This document shows, one piece after another, positions 7,070-15,814 of a stretch of 64,000 nucleotides of DNA (position 1 is its first letter; the number at the start of each line of letters is the position of its first letter). The notes below the pieces were generated by a model, which saw only the letters and a list, made by a program, of their open reading frames with translations, was not told the origin of the DNA and did not search any database. The stretch is from CAZHFW01 sp964531675 (GTDB lineage Bacteria > Planctomycetota > Phycisphaerae > Phycisphaerales > UBA1924). Location of the stretch: positions 1 to 64,000 of the forward strand of contig CAZHFW010000022.1 of assembly GCA_964531675.1 (NCBI GenBank), written 5' to 3'. The position numbers were made by a program, and so were the translations under genes.

Positions 7070-7765
7070 TCAGCGGCGGCGGCGAAGGCCCAACAGACCG
7101 ATCGGGGCCAAGGCCAGAGCGCCGGGCGTGGGGATGTAGACCACTTCGCGGATCTGCGTCTGGTTGGCGTTGGCGAGGGCGGTTGCCTCACCCCAGCTCA
7201 CGTTCGCACCGCCCGAACGGCCGGTGCCGAGCGCAAGGCTGAGCTGGAGCACGCCGTCGACATAGAGCTTGGCGCCCGCGGGGCCCGCTTCGAGCTTCAC
7301 GCGGTGGAAGCCATCGGTGAGGTCGAAGTTGGCGACCGGATCGTTGAGGCGCGGGTCGTCGTTGCCCAGGGAGATCTTGGAGTCGCCCAGATCGGCGATG
7401 ATCCAGCGTCCGAAGTCGTCGGCAAGGATCATCGAGAATCCGCCGCGGCGATAGCCGCTGAAGTTGCCGAAGTCCGCGCCGGAGAGCTTGAGTTCGGCCT
7501 CGACCGTGGCGGTCTGCGACGCGAAGCTCAGGGCGTCAACAGGGTTGAAACCCCAGAAGGTCGTACCGCTGACGCTGGTGACGCCGTAGGTCAGGATGCC
7601 GCCGGTGACCCCCATCGGAGCGTTGAACGTGCCGTTGAAATCCCAGCCTTGCGCCTGCGGCAAGCTGCCAAGCCCCGGGTTGTACGTCAGGGTCTCCGCG
7701 GACGCGAGGGGAGCGGCCACGATCGCTGCGAGCGCAGCGAAACCACGAGCAGAACGATTCGTCAT
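7070..7765 (-). CDS. Secreted protein with short PEP-CTERM-like sorting tail
   Basis: A 231-residue protein with a Sec signal peptide (start MTNRSARGFAALAAIVAAPL, cleaved near ASA). A beta-rich middle part has a laminin G / concanavalin-like look (repeated motifs such as VEAELKLSG and FHRVKLEAGPAGAKLYVDG). The C-terminal tail reads IPTPGALALAPIGLLGLRRRR. Such Pro-x-Pro-Gly / hydrophobic / Arg tails are the PEP-CTERM type processed by exosortase-like enzymes in planctomycetes. The start at 7765 follows GGAGGAAGG. A promoter at 7809-7837 and a terminator at 6996-7021 define a monocistronic unit. The ligand of the lectin-like domain is unknown. Confidence 0.82.
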   Translation of the reverse strand: MTNRSARGFAALAAIVAAPLASAETLTYNPGLGSLPQAQGWDFNGTFNAPMGVTGGILTYGVTSVSGTTFWGFNPVDALSFASQTATVEAELKLSGADFGNFSGYRRGGFSMILADDFGRWIIADLGDSKISLGNDDPRLNDPVANFDLTDGFHRVKLEAGPAGAKLYVDGVLQLSLALGTGRSGGANVSWGEATALANANQTQIREVVYIPTPGALALAPIGLLGLRRRR

Positions 7766-7784
7766 TTGTTCCTTCCTCCAAAGG

Positions 7785-7837
7785 GTCGGGTTCCCACCCG
7801 ACAGAGCGATGCTAGCGAGCAGGTCCGGTAGGACCAA
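7785..7837 (-). promoter_or_regulatory. Promoter and 5' stem-loop of the sorting-tail protein gene
   Basis: On the minus strand TTGGTC (7837-7832), 17 bp, TAGCAT (7814-7809) predicts a start near 7802. The first 18 nt of the transcript (7802-7785) form a hairpin GTCGGGT / ACCCGAC, followed by the GGAGG ribosome-binding site about 25 nt later. A 5' stem-loop often stabilises mRNA. Confidence 0.55.
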
Positions 7838-8144
7838 GACCCGCGGGCCTGTACGGGGGTCTCATTTTTTCGGGAGAGGCCTGCAGCAGACGCTGACGGG
7901 ATGTTCTCGGGCCTTGCGTCCCAACGCGCATTCCGGCCTGAGTTCCCGGCGGGAAATGCTGGCGGATCAGCAGAACGGCTGGTAGGTTATGCCTCTGTAG
8001 GGGATCTCCCATGGAGGGAGGTCTTCGCGTTCGTTGCTGGATGGTGGACTCAGGCCCGGGCGGCGCGCCCGGGGCGGTGCTGTCGACTCAAACCCCGGTT
8101 TGGCGCGGATGCAGACCGGGGCTCGCGCGTGTGGGAGGCCAGGC
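7838..8144. other. Intergenic region between divergent genes
   Basis: About 300 bp separate the minus-strand promoter at 7837 and rmlA. No conserved-looking frame was found. It presumably holds the promoter of the rml operon, but I could not place one with confidence; a GTAGGTTATG stretch near 7980 is the most AT-rich candidate. Confidence 0.4.
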
Positions 8145-8873
8145 ATGAAGGGCGTCATTCTTGCGGGCGGCACGGGGTCGCGGCTTCGACCGCTCACGCT
8201 CGTCACCAACAAGCACCTGCTCCCGGTGTACGACAAGCCGATGATCTACTACCCGATCACCTGCCTCGTCAACGCGGGGGTCAAGGACATCATGATCGTG
8301 ACCGGCGGCGAGCACGCGGGCGACTTCCTCAAGCTCCTCAAGAACGGCAAGGAGCTGGGCTGTGATCGCCTCGCCTACGCCTACCAGGAAGGCTCGGGAG
8401 GCATTGCGGACGCCCTCAAGCTCGCGGAGGACTTCTCCGACGGCGAGCGCATCTGCGTCGTGCTCGGCGACAACATCATCGAGAAGAACATCCGCAAGGC
8501 CGCGGACGACTTCCGGGGTCAGGCCAGCGGCGCCAAGCTCCTGCTCAAAGAAGTCCCGGACCCCCACCGCTTCGGCGTGGCGCGGCTTGCCGGGAACAAG
8601 ATCCAGGAGATCATCGAGAAGCCCGCGCAGCCCCCGAGCAACTTCGCGGTGACCGGGATCTACTTCTACGACGCGACGGTCTTCGAGATCTGCCGGACGC
8701 TGAAGCCCTCGCGCCGCGGCGAACTGGAGATCACCGACGTGAACAACGCGTACCTCCATCGGGGAGAACTCACGCACGAGGTCCTCGATGGCTGGTGGAC
8801 CGACGCGGGGACGTTCGAGAGCCTCTACCGCGCAACCCGCTACGTGGTTGAGGGAGGGGCCAACCACGCGTGA
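8145..8873 (+). CDS. rmlA: Nucleotidyltransferase, probable glucose-1-phosphate thymidylyltransferase (short form)
   Basis: A 242-residue sugar-nucleotide pyrophosphorylase. The signature GGTGSRLRPLT is at residues 7-17, followed by NKHLLPVYDKPMIYYP, the classical RmlA substrate pocket. Later landmarks are VLGDNI and the EKP motif (IIEKPAQPPSNFAVTG). It should make dTDP-glucose from glucose-1-phosphate and dTTP, the first step to dTDP-rhamnose. It is about 50 residues shorter than typical enterobacterial RmlA, so it belongs to the short type seen in many non-enteric bacteria. The start at 8145 has GGGAGG 6 nt upstream. It is the first of four genes that together cover the whole rhamnose pathway. 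Confidence 0.88.
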   Translation: MKGVILAGGTGSRLRPLTLVTNKHLLPVYDKPMIYYPITCLVNAGVKDIMIVTGGEHAGDFLKLLKNGKELGCDRLAYAYQEGSGGIADALKLAEDFSDGERICVVLGDNIIEKNIRKAADDFRGQASGAKLLLKEVPDPHRFGVARLAGNKIQEIIEKPAQPPSNFAVTGIYFYDATVFEICRTLKPSRRGELEITDVNNAYLHRGELTHEVLDGWWTDAGTFESLYRATRYVVEGGANHA

Positions 8874-8894
8874 TGGTCGCGTAGAATGCTCCCC

Positions 8895-9392
8895 ATGGCC
8901 CGCATCGAGTCTCCAACCCCGTTTGAAGGCCCCATCGCCAAGGCGTTTGACCTGGCCCATGAGCGCAGCGAGCCCGTGCTCGTGCCGGTGCCGGTGTACG
9001 CCGACGACCGCGGCTGGTCGATGATGAACCAGTTCCAGGGCGTGCTCGGCCCGGAGGGGCAGATCAACTTCTCCGTGCAGCATCCGGGCGTCATCAAGGC
9101 CTGGCACCGCCATCAGAAGCAGACGGACCTCTGGCTCTGCCTGCATGGGCACATCAAGGTCGGCGTGCACCGCGAGCGCGATGCTCGCTCGTGGATGGTC
9201 GTCATCGGGCAGATGAGGCCCGCGATCGTCATCATCCCCCCGACGCTCTGGCACGGCGCGGCGACCGTGGGAAATGAGCCCGCAGGCCTGCTGTACTACG
9301 TCACCCGCGCGTTCGATCCCGCGCAGCCCGACGAAGAACGCCGTGCGTTTGACTCTGTGCCTGGCTTCCCGTGGGCTGTGCAGTTCCGTTGA
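8895..9392 (+). CDS. rmlC: Cupin epimerase, RmlC-like (dTDP-4-dehydrorhamnose 3,5-epimerase family)
   Basis: This 165-residue single-domain cupin matches the RmlC family in the segment GVIKAWHRHQKQTDLW (His71 and His73) and the later PPTLWHGAATVGNEPAGLLYYVT. It is expected to epimerise dTDP-4-keto-6-deoxyglucose at C3 and C5. It is a little shorter and more divergent than classical RmlC, so a related epimerase specificity is possible, but its position between rmlA and rmlD supports the call. I place the start at 8895 because TAGAAT (8882-8887) sits 7 nt before it and no Shine-Dalgarno exists. An ATG at 8886 in the same frame overlaps that box. Confidence 0.8.
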   Translation: MARIESPTPFEGPIAKAFDLAHERSEPVLVPVPVYADDRGWSMMNQFQGVLGPEGQINFSVQHPGVIKAWHRHQKQTDLWLCLHGHIKVGVHRERDARSWMVVIGQMRPAIVIIPPTLWHGAATVGNEPAGLLYYVTRAFDPAQPDEERRAFDSVPGFPWAVQFR

Positions 9393-9410
9393 GCAAGAGG
9401 GCGTGAGGGG

Positions 9411-10298
9411 ATGAGCCAAGAGTCCGCCCAACCCGACGCACGCCCGATCGTCATCGTGGGCGCAGGCGGCATGCTCGGGACCGCGTGGGCCAATCTCCTG
9501 ACTTCGCAGGCCAGACGCTTCGAGCCGACGACCCGGGCCACGCTCGATCTGGGCAAGCCCGAGAGTTTCTCGATCATCGCCAAGCTCAAGCCCGCAGCGG
9601 TTGTGAACTGCGCGGGTTACACGCGCGTCGACGACGCGGAGGCCAACGAAGCCGAAGCGCGGCTCGTGAACGCGATCGGACCGGGCCTGCTCGCCAAGGC
9701 CTGCGCCGATGCGGGCGTGCCCCTGATTCACTACAGCACCGACTACGTTTTCGAAGGCAACGCTTCCGCGCCGTACAGCGTGGACGCGGCCACAGGCCCC
9801 TTGAACGCCTACGGCCGGACCAAACTCGAAGGCGAAGCCATGATCCGGCAGGCCGGCGGGCCCCACCTGATCTTGCGCACGAGCTGGCTCTACGCGCCCT
9901 GGGGCGTCAACTTCGTCCGCACAATCGCGGGCAAAGCCAACAGCGTCCCGGTGCTCAAGGTTGTGCACGATCAGCGCGGCCGTCCGACCTCGGCCCAGCA
10001 CCTGGCCAGCGCCAGCCTCAGGCTCCTGGATCTCGGACACACCGGCACGTTTCACGTGACCGACAGCGGACATTGCACCTGGTTCGAGCTGGCCCGCGAG
10101 ATCGTCAGGCTCATCGGCGCGCCGTGCCCCGTTGAACCTTGCACAACCGCGGACGTGCCCCGCCCCGCGCGGCGGCCGTCCTTCAGCGTGCTTGCGCTGG
10201 ACCGCACCGAGGCGATCCTCGGACCCATGCCCGCCTGGCAGGACAACCTCCGCGCCGTGATCGGCGTGCTCAACACACCCAAGGGAGCTCCATCATGA
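9411..10298 (+). CDS. rmlD: dTDP-4-dehydrorhamnose reductase
   Basis: A 295-residue short-chain-type Rossmann protein. The nucleotide-binding motif is GAGGMLG near residues 17-23, the catalytic Tyr-x-x-x-Lys is in YGRTKLEGE, and RmlD-typical sequences HYSTDYVFEG and LRTSWLYAPWG are present. It reduces dTDP-4-keto-rhamnose to dTDP-rhamnose with NAD(P)H. GAGGGCGTGAGGGG precedes the ATG. Its stop overlaps the rmlB start by ATGA, so the two are probably translationally coupled. Confidence 0.93.
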   Translation: MSQESAQPDARPIVIVGAGGMLGTAWANLLTSQARRFEPTTRATLDLGKPESFSIIAKLKPAAVVNCAGYTRVDDAEANEAEARLVNAIGPGLLAKACADAGVPLIHYSTDYVFEGNASAPYSVDAATGPLNAYGRTKLEGEAMIRQAGGPHLILRTSWLYAPWGVNFVRTIAGKANSVPVLKVVHDQRGRPTSAQHLASASLRLLDLGHTGTFHVTDSGHCTWFELAREIVRLIGAPCPVEPCTTADVPRPARRPSFSVLALDRTEAILGPMPAWQDNLRAVIGVLNTPKGAPS

Positions 10299-11332
10299 CC
10301 ACGGCGCAGCGGATCCTCGTGACGGGCGGCGCGGGCTTCATCGGCTCCAACTTCATCCGCTTCGTGCTGGCGCACCGCCCGCACGCCTCGATCGTGAACG
10401 CCGACGTGCTCACGTACTCGGGCAACCTCGAGAACCTGGACTCGATCGCCTCGAACCCCCGGTACCGCTTTGAACGAGCCGACATCTGCGATCCATCCCG
10501 CATGACCGATCTCATCGCCGGTTGCGATGCGGTCGTGCACTTCGCGGCCGAGTCGCACGTGGACCGCTCGATCCTCGACTCCGAGCCCTTTGTCCGCACG
10601 AACGTCCGCGGCACGCAGGTCATCCTCGACGCGCTCCGCAAGGCCGGGGGCAAGCGCCTCGTGCATGTCTCCACCGATGAGGTCTACGGCTCATTGCCCT
10701 TGGACAAGCCCGAACTCAAGTTCTCCGAAACGACGCCTCTGAAGGCCAGCTCCCCCTACTCCGCGAGCAAAGCCTCCAGCGATCTGCTCGTGGGCGCATA
10801 CCACCACACGTTCGGGCTCGACGCGGTCATCACGCGCTGCTCCAACAACTTCGGGCCCTACCAGTTCCCCGAGAAGGTGATCCCGCTCTTCGTCACAAAT
10901 CTGATCGAAGGCAAGAAGGTCCCGCTCTACGGCGACGGGCTCAACGTCCGCGACTGGCTCCACGTCGAGGACCATTGCGAAGCGATCCTGACCGTGCTCG
11001 AACGCGGCCGGTCCGGAGAGGTCTACAACATCGGAGGCAATAACGAGCGGAGCAACCTCGAGCTCACCCGCTCCATCCTGTCGCTCATGGGCAAGAACGA
11101 GTCGTCCATCGAGTACGTGAAGGACCGCCCTGGACACGATCGTCGCTACGCGATCGATGCATCCAAGATCGAGCGTGAGCTTGGCTGGAGACCCACACGT
11201 TCGGCCTGGCCCGCGGCTCTGGAATCCACCGTGAAGTGGTACTCCGACAACCAGACCTGGTGGCGACGCGTCAAGACCGGCGCCTACCGCGACTACTACG
11301 ACCGCCAGTACGGCCAGTCCGCCAAGGCCTGA
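10295..11332 (+). CDS. rmlB: dTDP-glucose 4,6-dehydratase
   Basis: A 345-residue extended short-chain dehydrogenase. TGGAGFIGSNF binds NAD, HVSTDEVYG carries the Asp/Glu pair used for dehydration, and YSASKASSD holds the Tyr/Lys couple; RCSNNFGPYQFPEKVIP is characteristic of RmlB. It converts dTDP-glucose to dTDP-4-keto-6-deoxyglucose, the step before RmlC. AAGGGAG lies 8 nt upstream of the ATG. It is the last gene of the rml operon and ends only 14 bp before the convergent aminotransferase gene, with no terminator hairpin between. Confidence 0.95.
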   Translation: MTTAQRILVTGGAGFIGSNFIRFVLAHRPHASIVNADVLTYSGNLENLDSIASNPRYRFERADICDPSRMTDLIAGCDAVVHFAAESHVDRSILDSEPFVRTNVRGTQVILDALRKAGGKRLVHVSTDEVYGSLPLDKPELKFSETTPLKASSPYSASKASSDLLVGAYHHTFGLDAVITRCSNNFGPYQFPEKVIPLFVTNLIEGKKVPLYGDGLNVRDWLHVEDHCEAILTVLERGRSGEVYNIGGNNERSNLELTRSILSLMGKNESSIEYVKDRPGHDRRYAIDASKIERELGWRPTRSAWPAALESTVKWYSDNQTWWRRVKTGAYRDYYDRQYGQSAKA

Positions 11333-11346
11333 AACACACCCTCGCC

Positions 11347-12624
11347 TCAATCCCGCAGAATCTGGCCGGAAAGCCAGACGCCATGCTCGCGGAAGCGGGA
11401 CTCCAGGAACTCGAGATCGATCCGCGGGTGGGTCGGGAAGTTGACGATTTGCGCGGCGACCCGCTCGGCGTTCGGGCACGAGCCAGACCGGTAGCCCACG
11501 CGGTCCGCGGAGTTCGGTCTGCCGAAGATCGGTTCGGTGAACCACGTCCCCAGATCGATCCGGCGTCCGAATCGCCTGACGCACTGCTCGCGGTCGCGCA
11601 CCAGGAACGAGTACCGGAGCCAGGCGTGCTCAGGGGCGCGGTCCAGCACATCTCCGCGATTCCAGCCGATGCGTTCCTCGAGCCACGCCGCGATACGGCG
11701 GCGGTGCGCCAGATTGGCCGCCAGCCGCTGCATCTGCCGGACACCCGCATCGCTCAGGACCGCTGGGAACGCGCACGGATAGGAAGGCGAGGTTGGCCTG
11801 GAGTCCATTTGCTCGTCGCGCCACACGAACTCAAGCCCGAGCCTGCGGAGCGCACCCAGCGTCGGACGTCCGATCCACAACAGCGCCGGATCCCGCGCGA
11901 TGCACTCCAGGCTGTAGGCGCGGAGGGCTCGACGCTGGGCCGCGCCGTCAAGCTCGGGGGCCGCCGCCGCGAGCTTCCGCAGGCGCTCATTCACGTTCTC
12001 ATGCCGGCTGGCGGCCCACCCGCCGATGTGCGTGTTGATCACCTTGGTGCGATCACTGGACCCGAACCCAGCATCGCCGACGCTTCCAACCGGGCGGCCG
12101 CGATGCGACGCTCCCAGCGCATGAGCCAGATCCTCGATGACCAGGAGCTTGCGGGTCGAAGCGATCGCGCCGATCGCGTCCAGATCACAGGCGACGCCAA
12201 AGGTGTGCTGCGCGTAGATCGCCCGCGTCCGCGGCGTGATGGCCGCCTCGATCCGCGTGGGATCGACGTTGAAGCTGCCCGGATCAATATCGACGTAGAC
12301 GGGCCTGATCCCGCGATACATCATCGCGTTGGGCACCACCGCGCACGTGAACGCGGGCAGGATGACCTCATCACCTTCGCGAAGTTCCAAGGCCTCAAGC
12401 AAGGCGTACAGGGCCATGCGTCCGGCGCCGAAGAGTGCTGCGGGCGGACAACCGGTGGCTTGACCCAGCAACGCCGCGAACTCGGGACGTTGATCGGCGC
12501 ACGATGTCGGAGATTGCCTGAGCGCCCGCCGTCCGTCGGCGCAGGTGCTGGTGCCCGCGAACACCGTGTGCATCCGCCGAGGCAGATCGGGAAGCCAGCG
12601 GATCAGTGTGCCCAGATGGCTCAT
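11347..12624 (-). CDS. DegT/DnrJ/EryC1/StrS-family PLP aminotransferase
   Basis: A 425-residue fold-type I PLP enzyme. The family features are EGDEVILPAFTCAVVPNAM, the Asp motif VIEDLAHALGA and a Schiff-base Lys in SSDRTKVINTHIGG. Family members transaminate keto-sugar nucleotides or act as dehydratases. The Gly-rich GEGG usually after the Lys is THIGG here, so it is a divergent member. The start at 12624 has GGGGAGG upstream and overlaps the preceding gene by ATGA. It is the last gene of a four-gene minus-strand unit (glycosyltransferase, flippase, triple acetyltransferase-like protein, this gene). Confidence 0.82.
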   Translation of the reverse strand: MSHLGTLIRWLPDLPRRMHTVFAGTSTCADGRRALRQSPTSCADQRPEFAALLGQATGCPPAALFGAGRMALYALLEALELREGDEVILPAFTCAVVPNAMMYRGIRPVYVDIDPGSFNVDPTRIEAAITPRTRAIYAQHTFGVACDLDAIGAIASTRKLLVIEDLAHALGASHRGRPVGSVGDAGFGSSDRTKVINTHIGGWAASRHENVNERLRKLAAAAPELDGAAQRRALRAYSLECIARDPALLWIGRPTLGALRRLGLEFVWRDEQMDSRPTSPSYPCAFPAVLSDAGVRQMQRLAANLAHRRRIAAWLEERIGWNRGDVLDRAPEHAWLRYSFLVRDREQCVRRFGRRIDLGTWFTEPIFGRPNSADRVGYRSGSCPNAERVAAQIVNFPTHPRIDLEFLESRFREHGVWLSGQILRD

Positions 12625-14333
12625 GGCACGCCTCCCCGCACACGCACTTCCGGCGCCCGCACGCACATCTCTGAAGGCACATCCGCCGACGCCAGCGCTC
12701 CGGACTCGATCAGGGCTCCGGTTCCAATCTTGACAGGACCCCACACCAGCGCATGATGACCGATCTTGACCCGGTCTCCGATCGACGCGGGGCTCGCAGA
12801 TCGCTCCGGATCGGCGTCGATGCCCGCCATGGCCATGATCGTCAGATCGCGACCCGCCCGTGCGTACATCGACACGCCCGCGGGATAGGGAATGACCAGC
12901 CCGGGCCCCACACGCGACCTCGGATCGAGGTCAGCGCCGGTGAGCAGGGCGTTGAGCTGCCGGATGAACTGCGCCCGCGCCGGCCTCCCGTCGGCATGCG
13001 CCGCTTCCGCCATCCGGAAAAGACCGACCGCGAGATTCGCAGCGGACAGCCGCAGCAGGACCGACTGAAGTCGCCCCTGGCGGTTCATGACTTCCGCCAA
13101 CCGGCGCCGATCCGCGGTCCGCAGCGCCCTTCGGGGCGCGAGGAGCTTCGCACGCTCCCCGGCGCTTGAAGACGCGAATGGCTTGCGAGGGCGTTCCGCA
13201 AAGCGGATCACATCGCTCATGGCGGTCGCACCGGCTGGGAGATCAGTGTTGAGCGTGACCATCGCGGCAATCCGCGCGTGGTCCCCCACCTTCACGCCCC
13301 CGAGCGCCATCGCCTGCCCGCCAACGATCACATCGTCTCCGAGCTCGGGCCGGCCACCGTCGATCTCGCGAGGCGTGATCACGCCGTCGGCGTACACCGT
13401 GAGCCGTTCTCCTGCGCGGGCGCGGATCAGCACGCCCGCTGGGTGCGGCAGAAAACACCCGCCCCCAAGGCACGACCGCATATCGATCGAACACTTGAAG
13501 AGGCCACGTGCCACGCCGCTGAGGATGGACGCCAGAGGCGTGAGTCGCCTGAGCCAAAGCCAGTGCGCCAGCCGATGCAAGGCGAGGGCGAGACACACAT
13601 TCGACAACAGTGCCGAGAGCTTCGCTCCAGCGCCGGGAAGGGTGTCCGATCCCGTGCGTTCCTTGTGGTGCCGCGCCAGATCCGCGACGATCGCCGATAA
13701 GGTCATCCCAAGCGACCGATGCAGGCAAGACCTGTCGCCGCGGCGCCCATCAACCGCCGCGAGTTTCTGATCGGTCGCGCACGAAGACCTCGGGACGATC
13801 TCGCACGCACAGGCACGCTCCGCGATGATGCCCTCGCCAACATCACGAGGGCGGAAGGACCTGGGCCCGATCATCGAGCCATTCCCGAGCCTCACCGCTC
13901 CCAACGGTCCAGCCGCCGAGGCCATGAGCACATCGTTTCCCAACACCGGCAGGCCCTGTCCTGCGCCAACGTCGCGTACGCTCGGGATGATGCCCATGCC
14001 CGAGCGAGGCATGAACGTGGTGTTGGCGCCCGCGACTCCTGAGAGATTGACGCCGCAGGGCGCTGCGATCAGAAGCCCCGGCCCGACCGATGCGTTGGGA
14101 TGGATGTCCACGCCGGTCAGGAGGCACCCAAGCTGATAGATCGCGCGGGCACGCTTGCGGCGTCCCAACACCCATGCCCGATTCGCCGCGCGATACAAGC
14201 GCACCGCAAGCCATCCCGGGTGACTCCAGAGGAAGGGCGGGTCCACACCCATCTGGGCACGCACGTGCGCCACCAACCTCGCGCGGTCGGCCGCGATGCA
14301 CGCCCGGTACGCGGAGCGAGATTGGGCGCTCAT
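12621..14333 (-). CDS. Protein with three serine-acetyltransferase-like left-handed beta-helix modules
   Basis: The 570-residue protein repeats an alpha-helical lead plus hexapeptide beta-helix three times: about residues 35-190, 235-380 and 420-570. Modules 1 and 3 share LLTG-[VA]-D-[IL]-[HD]-P followed by a S-x-VGPGL-[LV]-I hexapeptide run, the CysE/SAT hallmark. The catalytic LDH-x-x-G position of CysE reads IAAPCGV in module 1, LPHPAGV in module 2 and IPYPAGV in module 3, so only module 2 keeps a His. It may be an O-acetyltransferase for sugar or lipid carriers with one active module, or a scaffold. The start at 14333 follows GGGGAGGGAG and overlaps the flippase stop by ATGA. The frame is open further upstream but that part is non-coding in character. 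Confidence 0.75.
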   Translation of the reverse strand: MSAQSRSAYRACIAADRARLVAHVRAQMGVDPPFLWSHPGWLAVRLYRAANRAWVLGRRKRARAIYQLGCLLTGVDIHPNASVGPGLLIAAPCGVNLSGVAGANTTFMPRSGMGIIPSVRDVGAGQGLPVLGNDVLMASAAGPLGAVRLGNGSMIGPRSFRPRDVGEGIIAERACACEIVPRSSCATDQKLAAVDGRRGDRSCLHRSLGMTLSAIVADLARHHKERTGSDTLPGAGAKLSALLSNVCLALALHRLAHWLWLRRLTPLASILSGVARGLFKCSIDMRSCLGGGCFLPHPAGVLIRARAGERLTVYADGVITPREIDGGRPELGDDVIVGGQAMALGGVKVGDHARIAAMVTLNTDLPAGATAMSDVIRFAERPRKPFASSSAGERAKLLAPRRALRTADRRRLAEVMNRQGRLQSVLLRLSAANLAVGLFRMAEAAHADGRPARAQFIRQLNALLTGADLDPRSRVGPGLVIPYPAGVSMYARAGRDLTIMAMAGIDADPERSASPASIGDRVKIGHHALVWGPVKIGTGALIESGALASADVPSEMCVRAPEVRVRGGVP

Positions 14334-15814
14334 CTCGCTCCCTCCCCGCCATCCCGGCACACTTCGCGGTACGCCCGCGCCGCACTCGAGCGTGCGAGCA
14401 GCGTCAGGAAGATCATTCCCGCGCACAGACCGCAGGCCAGTTGCACCAGAGGCCAGGATCCCAAGAGCAGCACGCCACCGGTCCAGACCACCGCGACGAT
14501 CATGGGCAACAGCTGTCCGGCCAGGAGTGCTGGCGGCTCGTCCGCCGGCGCGGGCGACGCCATCTTGTCGCTCGCTCCGAACATGCATGCTCCAAAGAGC
14601 GAGATCGCCAGCGCGACCTCCGCACCAGCGGTGGTCATCGCCAGTGCGCCCGCTCCTTTCCCGGGAAGCAACGCAACTTTCATCCCGCTCGCGAGCAGCA
14701 CGGGGATCGCGGTGCAGAGAAGGATCTGCCGCTCCCGGTGCATGCCCACCAGCAGCATTGCGGGCGCCGACGCCGCCACCGCGGCGCCGAGGACCACGCA
14801 GAACGCTCGGCAGGCCTGGACCGCCTCCGGATCGCTCGCGTACTTGGTGCCGTAGAGCGCCGTCAGAATCCCCGGAGCGGACGCTGCGCCGAGCAGCGCG
14901 ACCGCGGTCCCCATGGACAGGGCCAGAGGAACCGCGGAGCGAATGAGTTTGTGCAAGTCCGAGGGGCGGCTCGCGAGCGCCGCCGCGACCGCGATGAGCG
15001 GTGTTGCCGCGATCCAGGGGAGCGCGACCATCGCGCCGATGGGCCTGGCGCTGGCCGCGATCGCCGCCGCAGCCTGCTCGCCCGCGATCCAGCGGGCCAG
15101 CACGACATCCCCTTGCACGAGCACCTGATGCGCCAGCACCGCAAGGCCCAACACGACACCCGGTCCCACGACGGGGCGGCACGCCTCAAACGAGCGTGGC
15201 CTTTCGGGCAGCCCGCCGAGAAGCCGCACACCCATCATCGCGACAACCACCCACCAGACGGCTTCCCGCGCGATGATCGCCCACACCGCCCCCCGCTCGT
15301 CCGCCCCCGCCTGTTTCAGGAACACCAGCGCGAGAAGCCCGCCGCCCTGCACCGCGATCGACGCGACCGCGGGCCATGTCTGACGATGCCTCGCGGTGAA
15401 GATCGCGTTGAACGCGCCCATCACCGACGTTCCGAGCACCAGCCCCGCGACGCACACGATCACGCGTTCCTCGGCCTTGACGCTCGTGAACGCAAACGCC
15501 AGCACGAGCCCGATGCCGATCAACGCCAGCACGAGCCTCCACGCGAGCACGACGCCCAGGACCGCTCCGGAGCGTTCAGGCCGGCTGGCCAGGAGCTTGG
15601 TCGCGACGCTCGTGGATCCCAGGTCGAGCATGTCACGCGAGATCGAGAAGATCGACCCCACGAGCCCGAAGAGCGCGAAGCCGGACGGAGTAAGCCATCG
15701 CCCCACCATCCCGATGGTGATCAGCGAGATCACAAGCTGCCCCATCGATGAGAGCGCAAGCATCCCCTGCCCGCGAAGCACGTGTCCATCGCGATGGGAG
15801 GCGACCTCACTCAC
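14330..15814 (-). CDS. Polysaccharide flippase (Wzx-like, MOP superfamily)
   Basis: A 494-residue integral membrane protein with 12-14 hydrophobic segments and few charged loops. It begins LRGQGMLALSSMGQLVISLITIG, like lipopolysaccharide/oligosaccharide flippases. It is expected to move undecaprenyl-linked repeat units across the inner membrane. A second flippase gene lies at 19600, so each may serve a different repeat unit. Its start overlaps the upstream glycosyltransferase stop by ATGA, and its end overlaps the next gene in the same way. Confidence 0.8.
   Translation of the reverse strand: MSEVASHRDGHVLRGQGMLALSSMGQLVISLITIGMVGRWLTPSGFALFGLVGSIFSISRDMLDLGSTSVATKLLASRPERSGAVLGVVLAWRLVLALIGIGLVLAFAFTSVKAEERVIVCVAGLVLGTSVMGAFNAIFTARHRQTWPAVASIAVQGGGLLALVFLKQAGADERGAVWAIIAREAVWWVVVAMMGVRLLGGLPERPRSFEACRPVVGPGVVLGLAVLAHQVLVQGDVVLARWIAGEQAAAAIAASARPIGAMVALPWIAATPLIAVAAALASRPSDLHKLIRSAVPLALSMGTAVALLGAASAPGILTALYGTKYASDPEAVQACRAFCVVLGAAVAASAPAMLLVGMHRERQILLCTAIPVLLASGMKVALLPGKGAGALAMTTAGAEVALAISLFGACMFGASDKMASPAPADEPPALLAGQLLPMIVAVVWTGGVLLLGSWPLVQLACGLCAGMIFLTLLARSSAARAYREVCRDGGEGAR

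Noticed and set aside
14334..15182. Open frame extending the triple acetyltransferase-like protein upstream by nearly 300 codons
   Set aside because: It runs through the flippase gene in another frame, is Arg/Gly-rich without family features, and a good ribosome-binding site with ATGA overlap marks the start at 14333.
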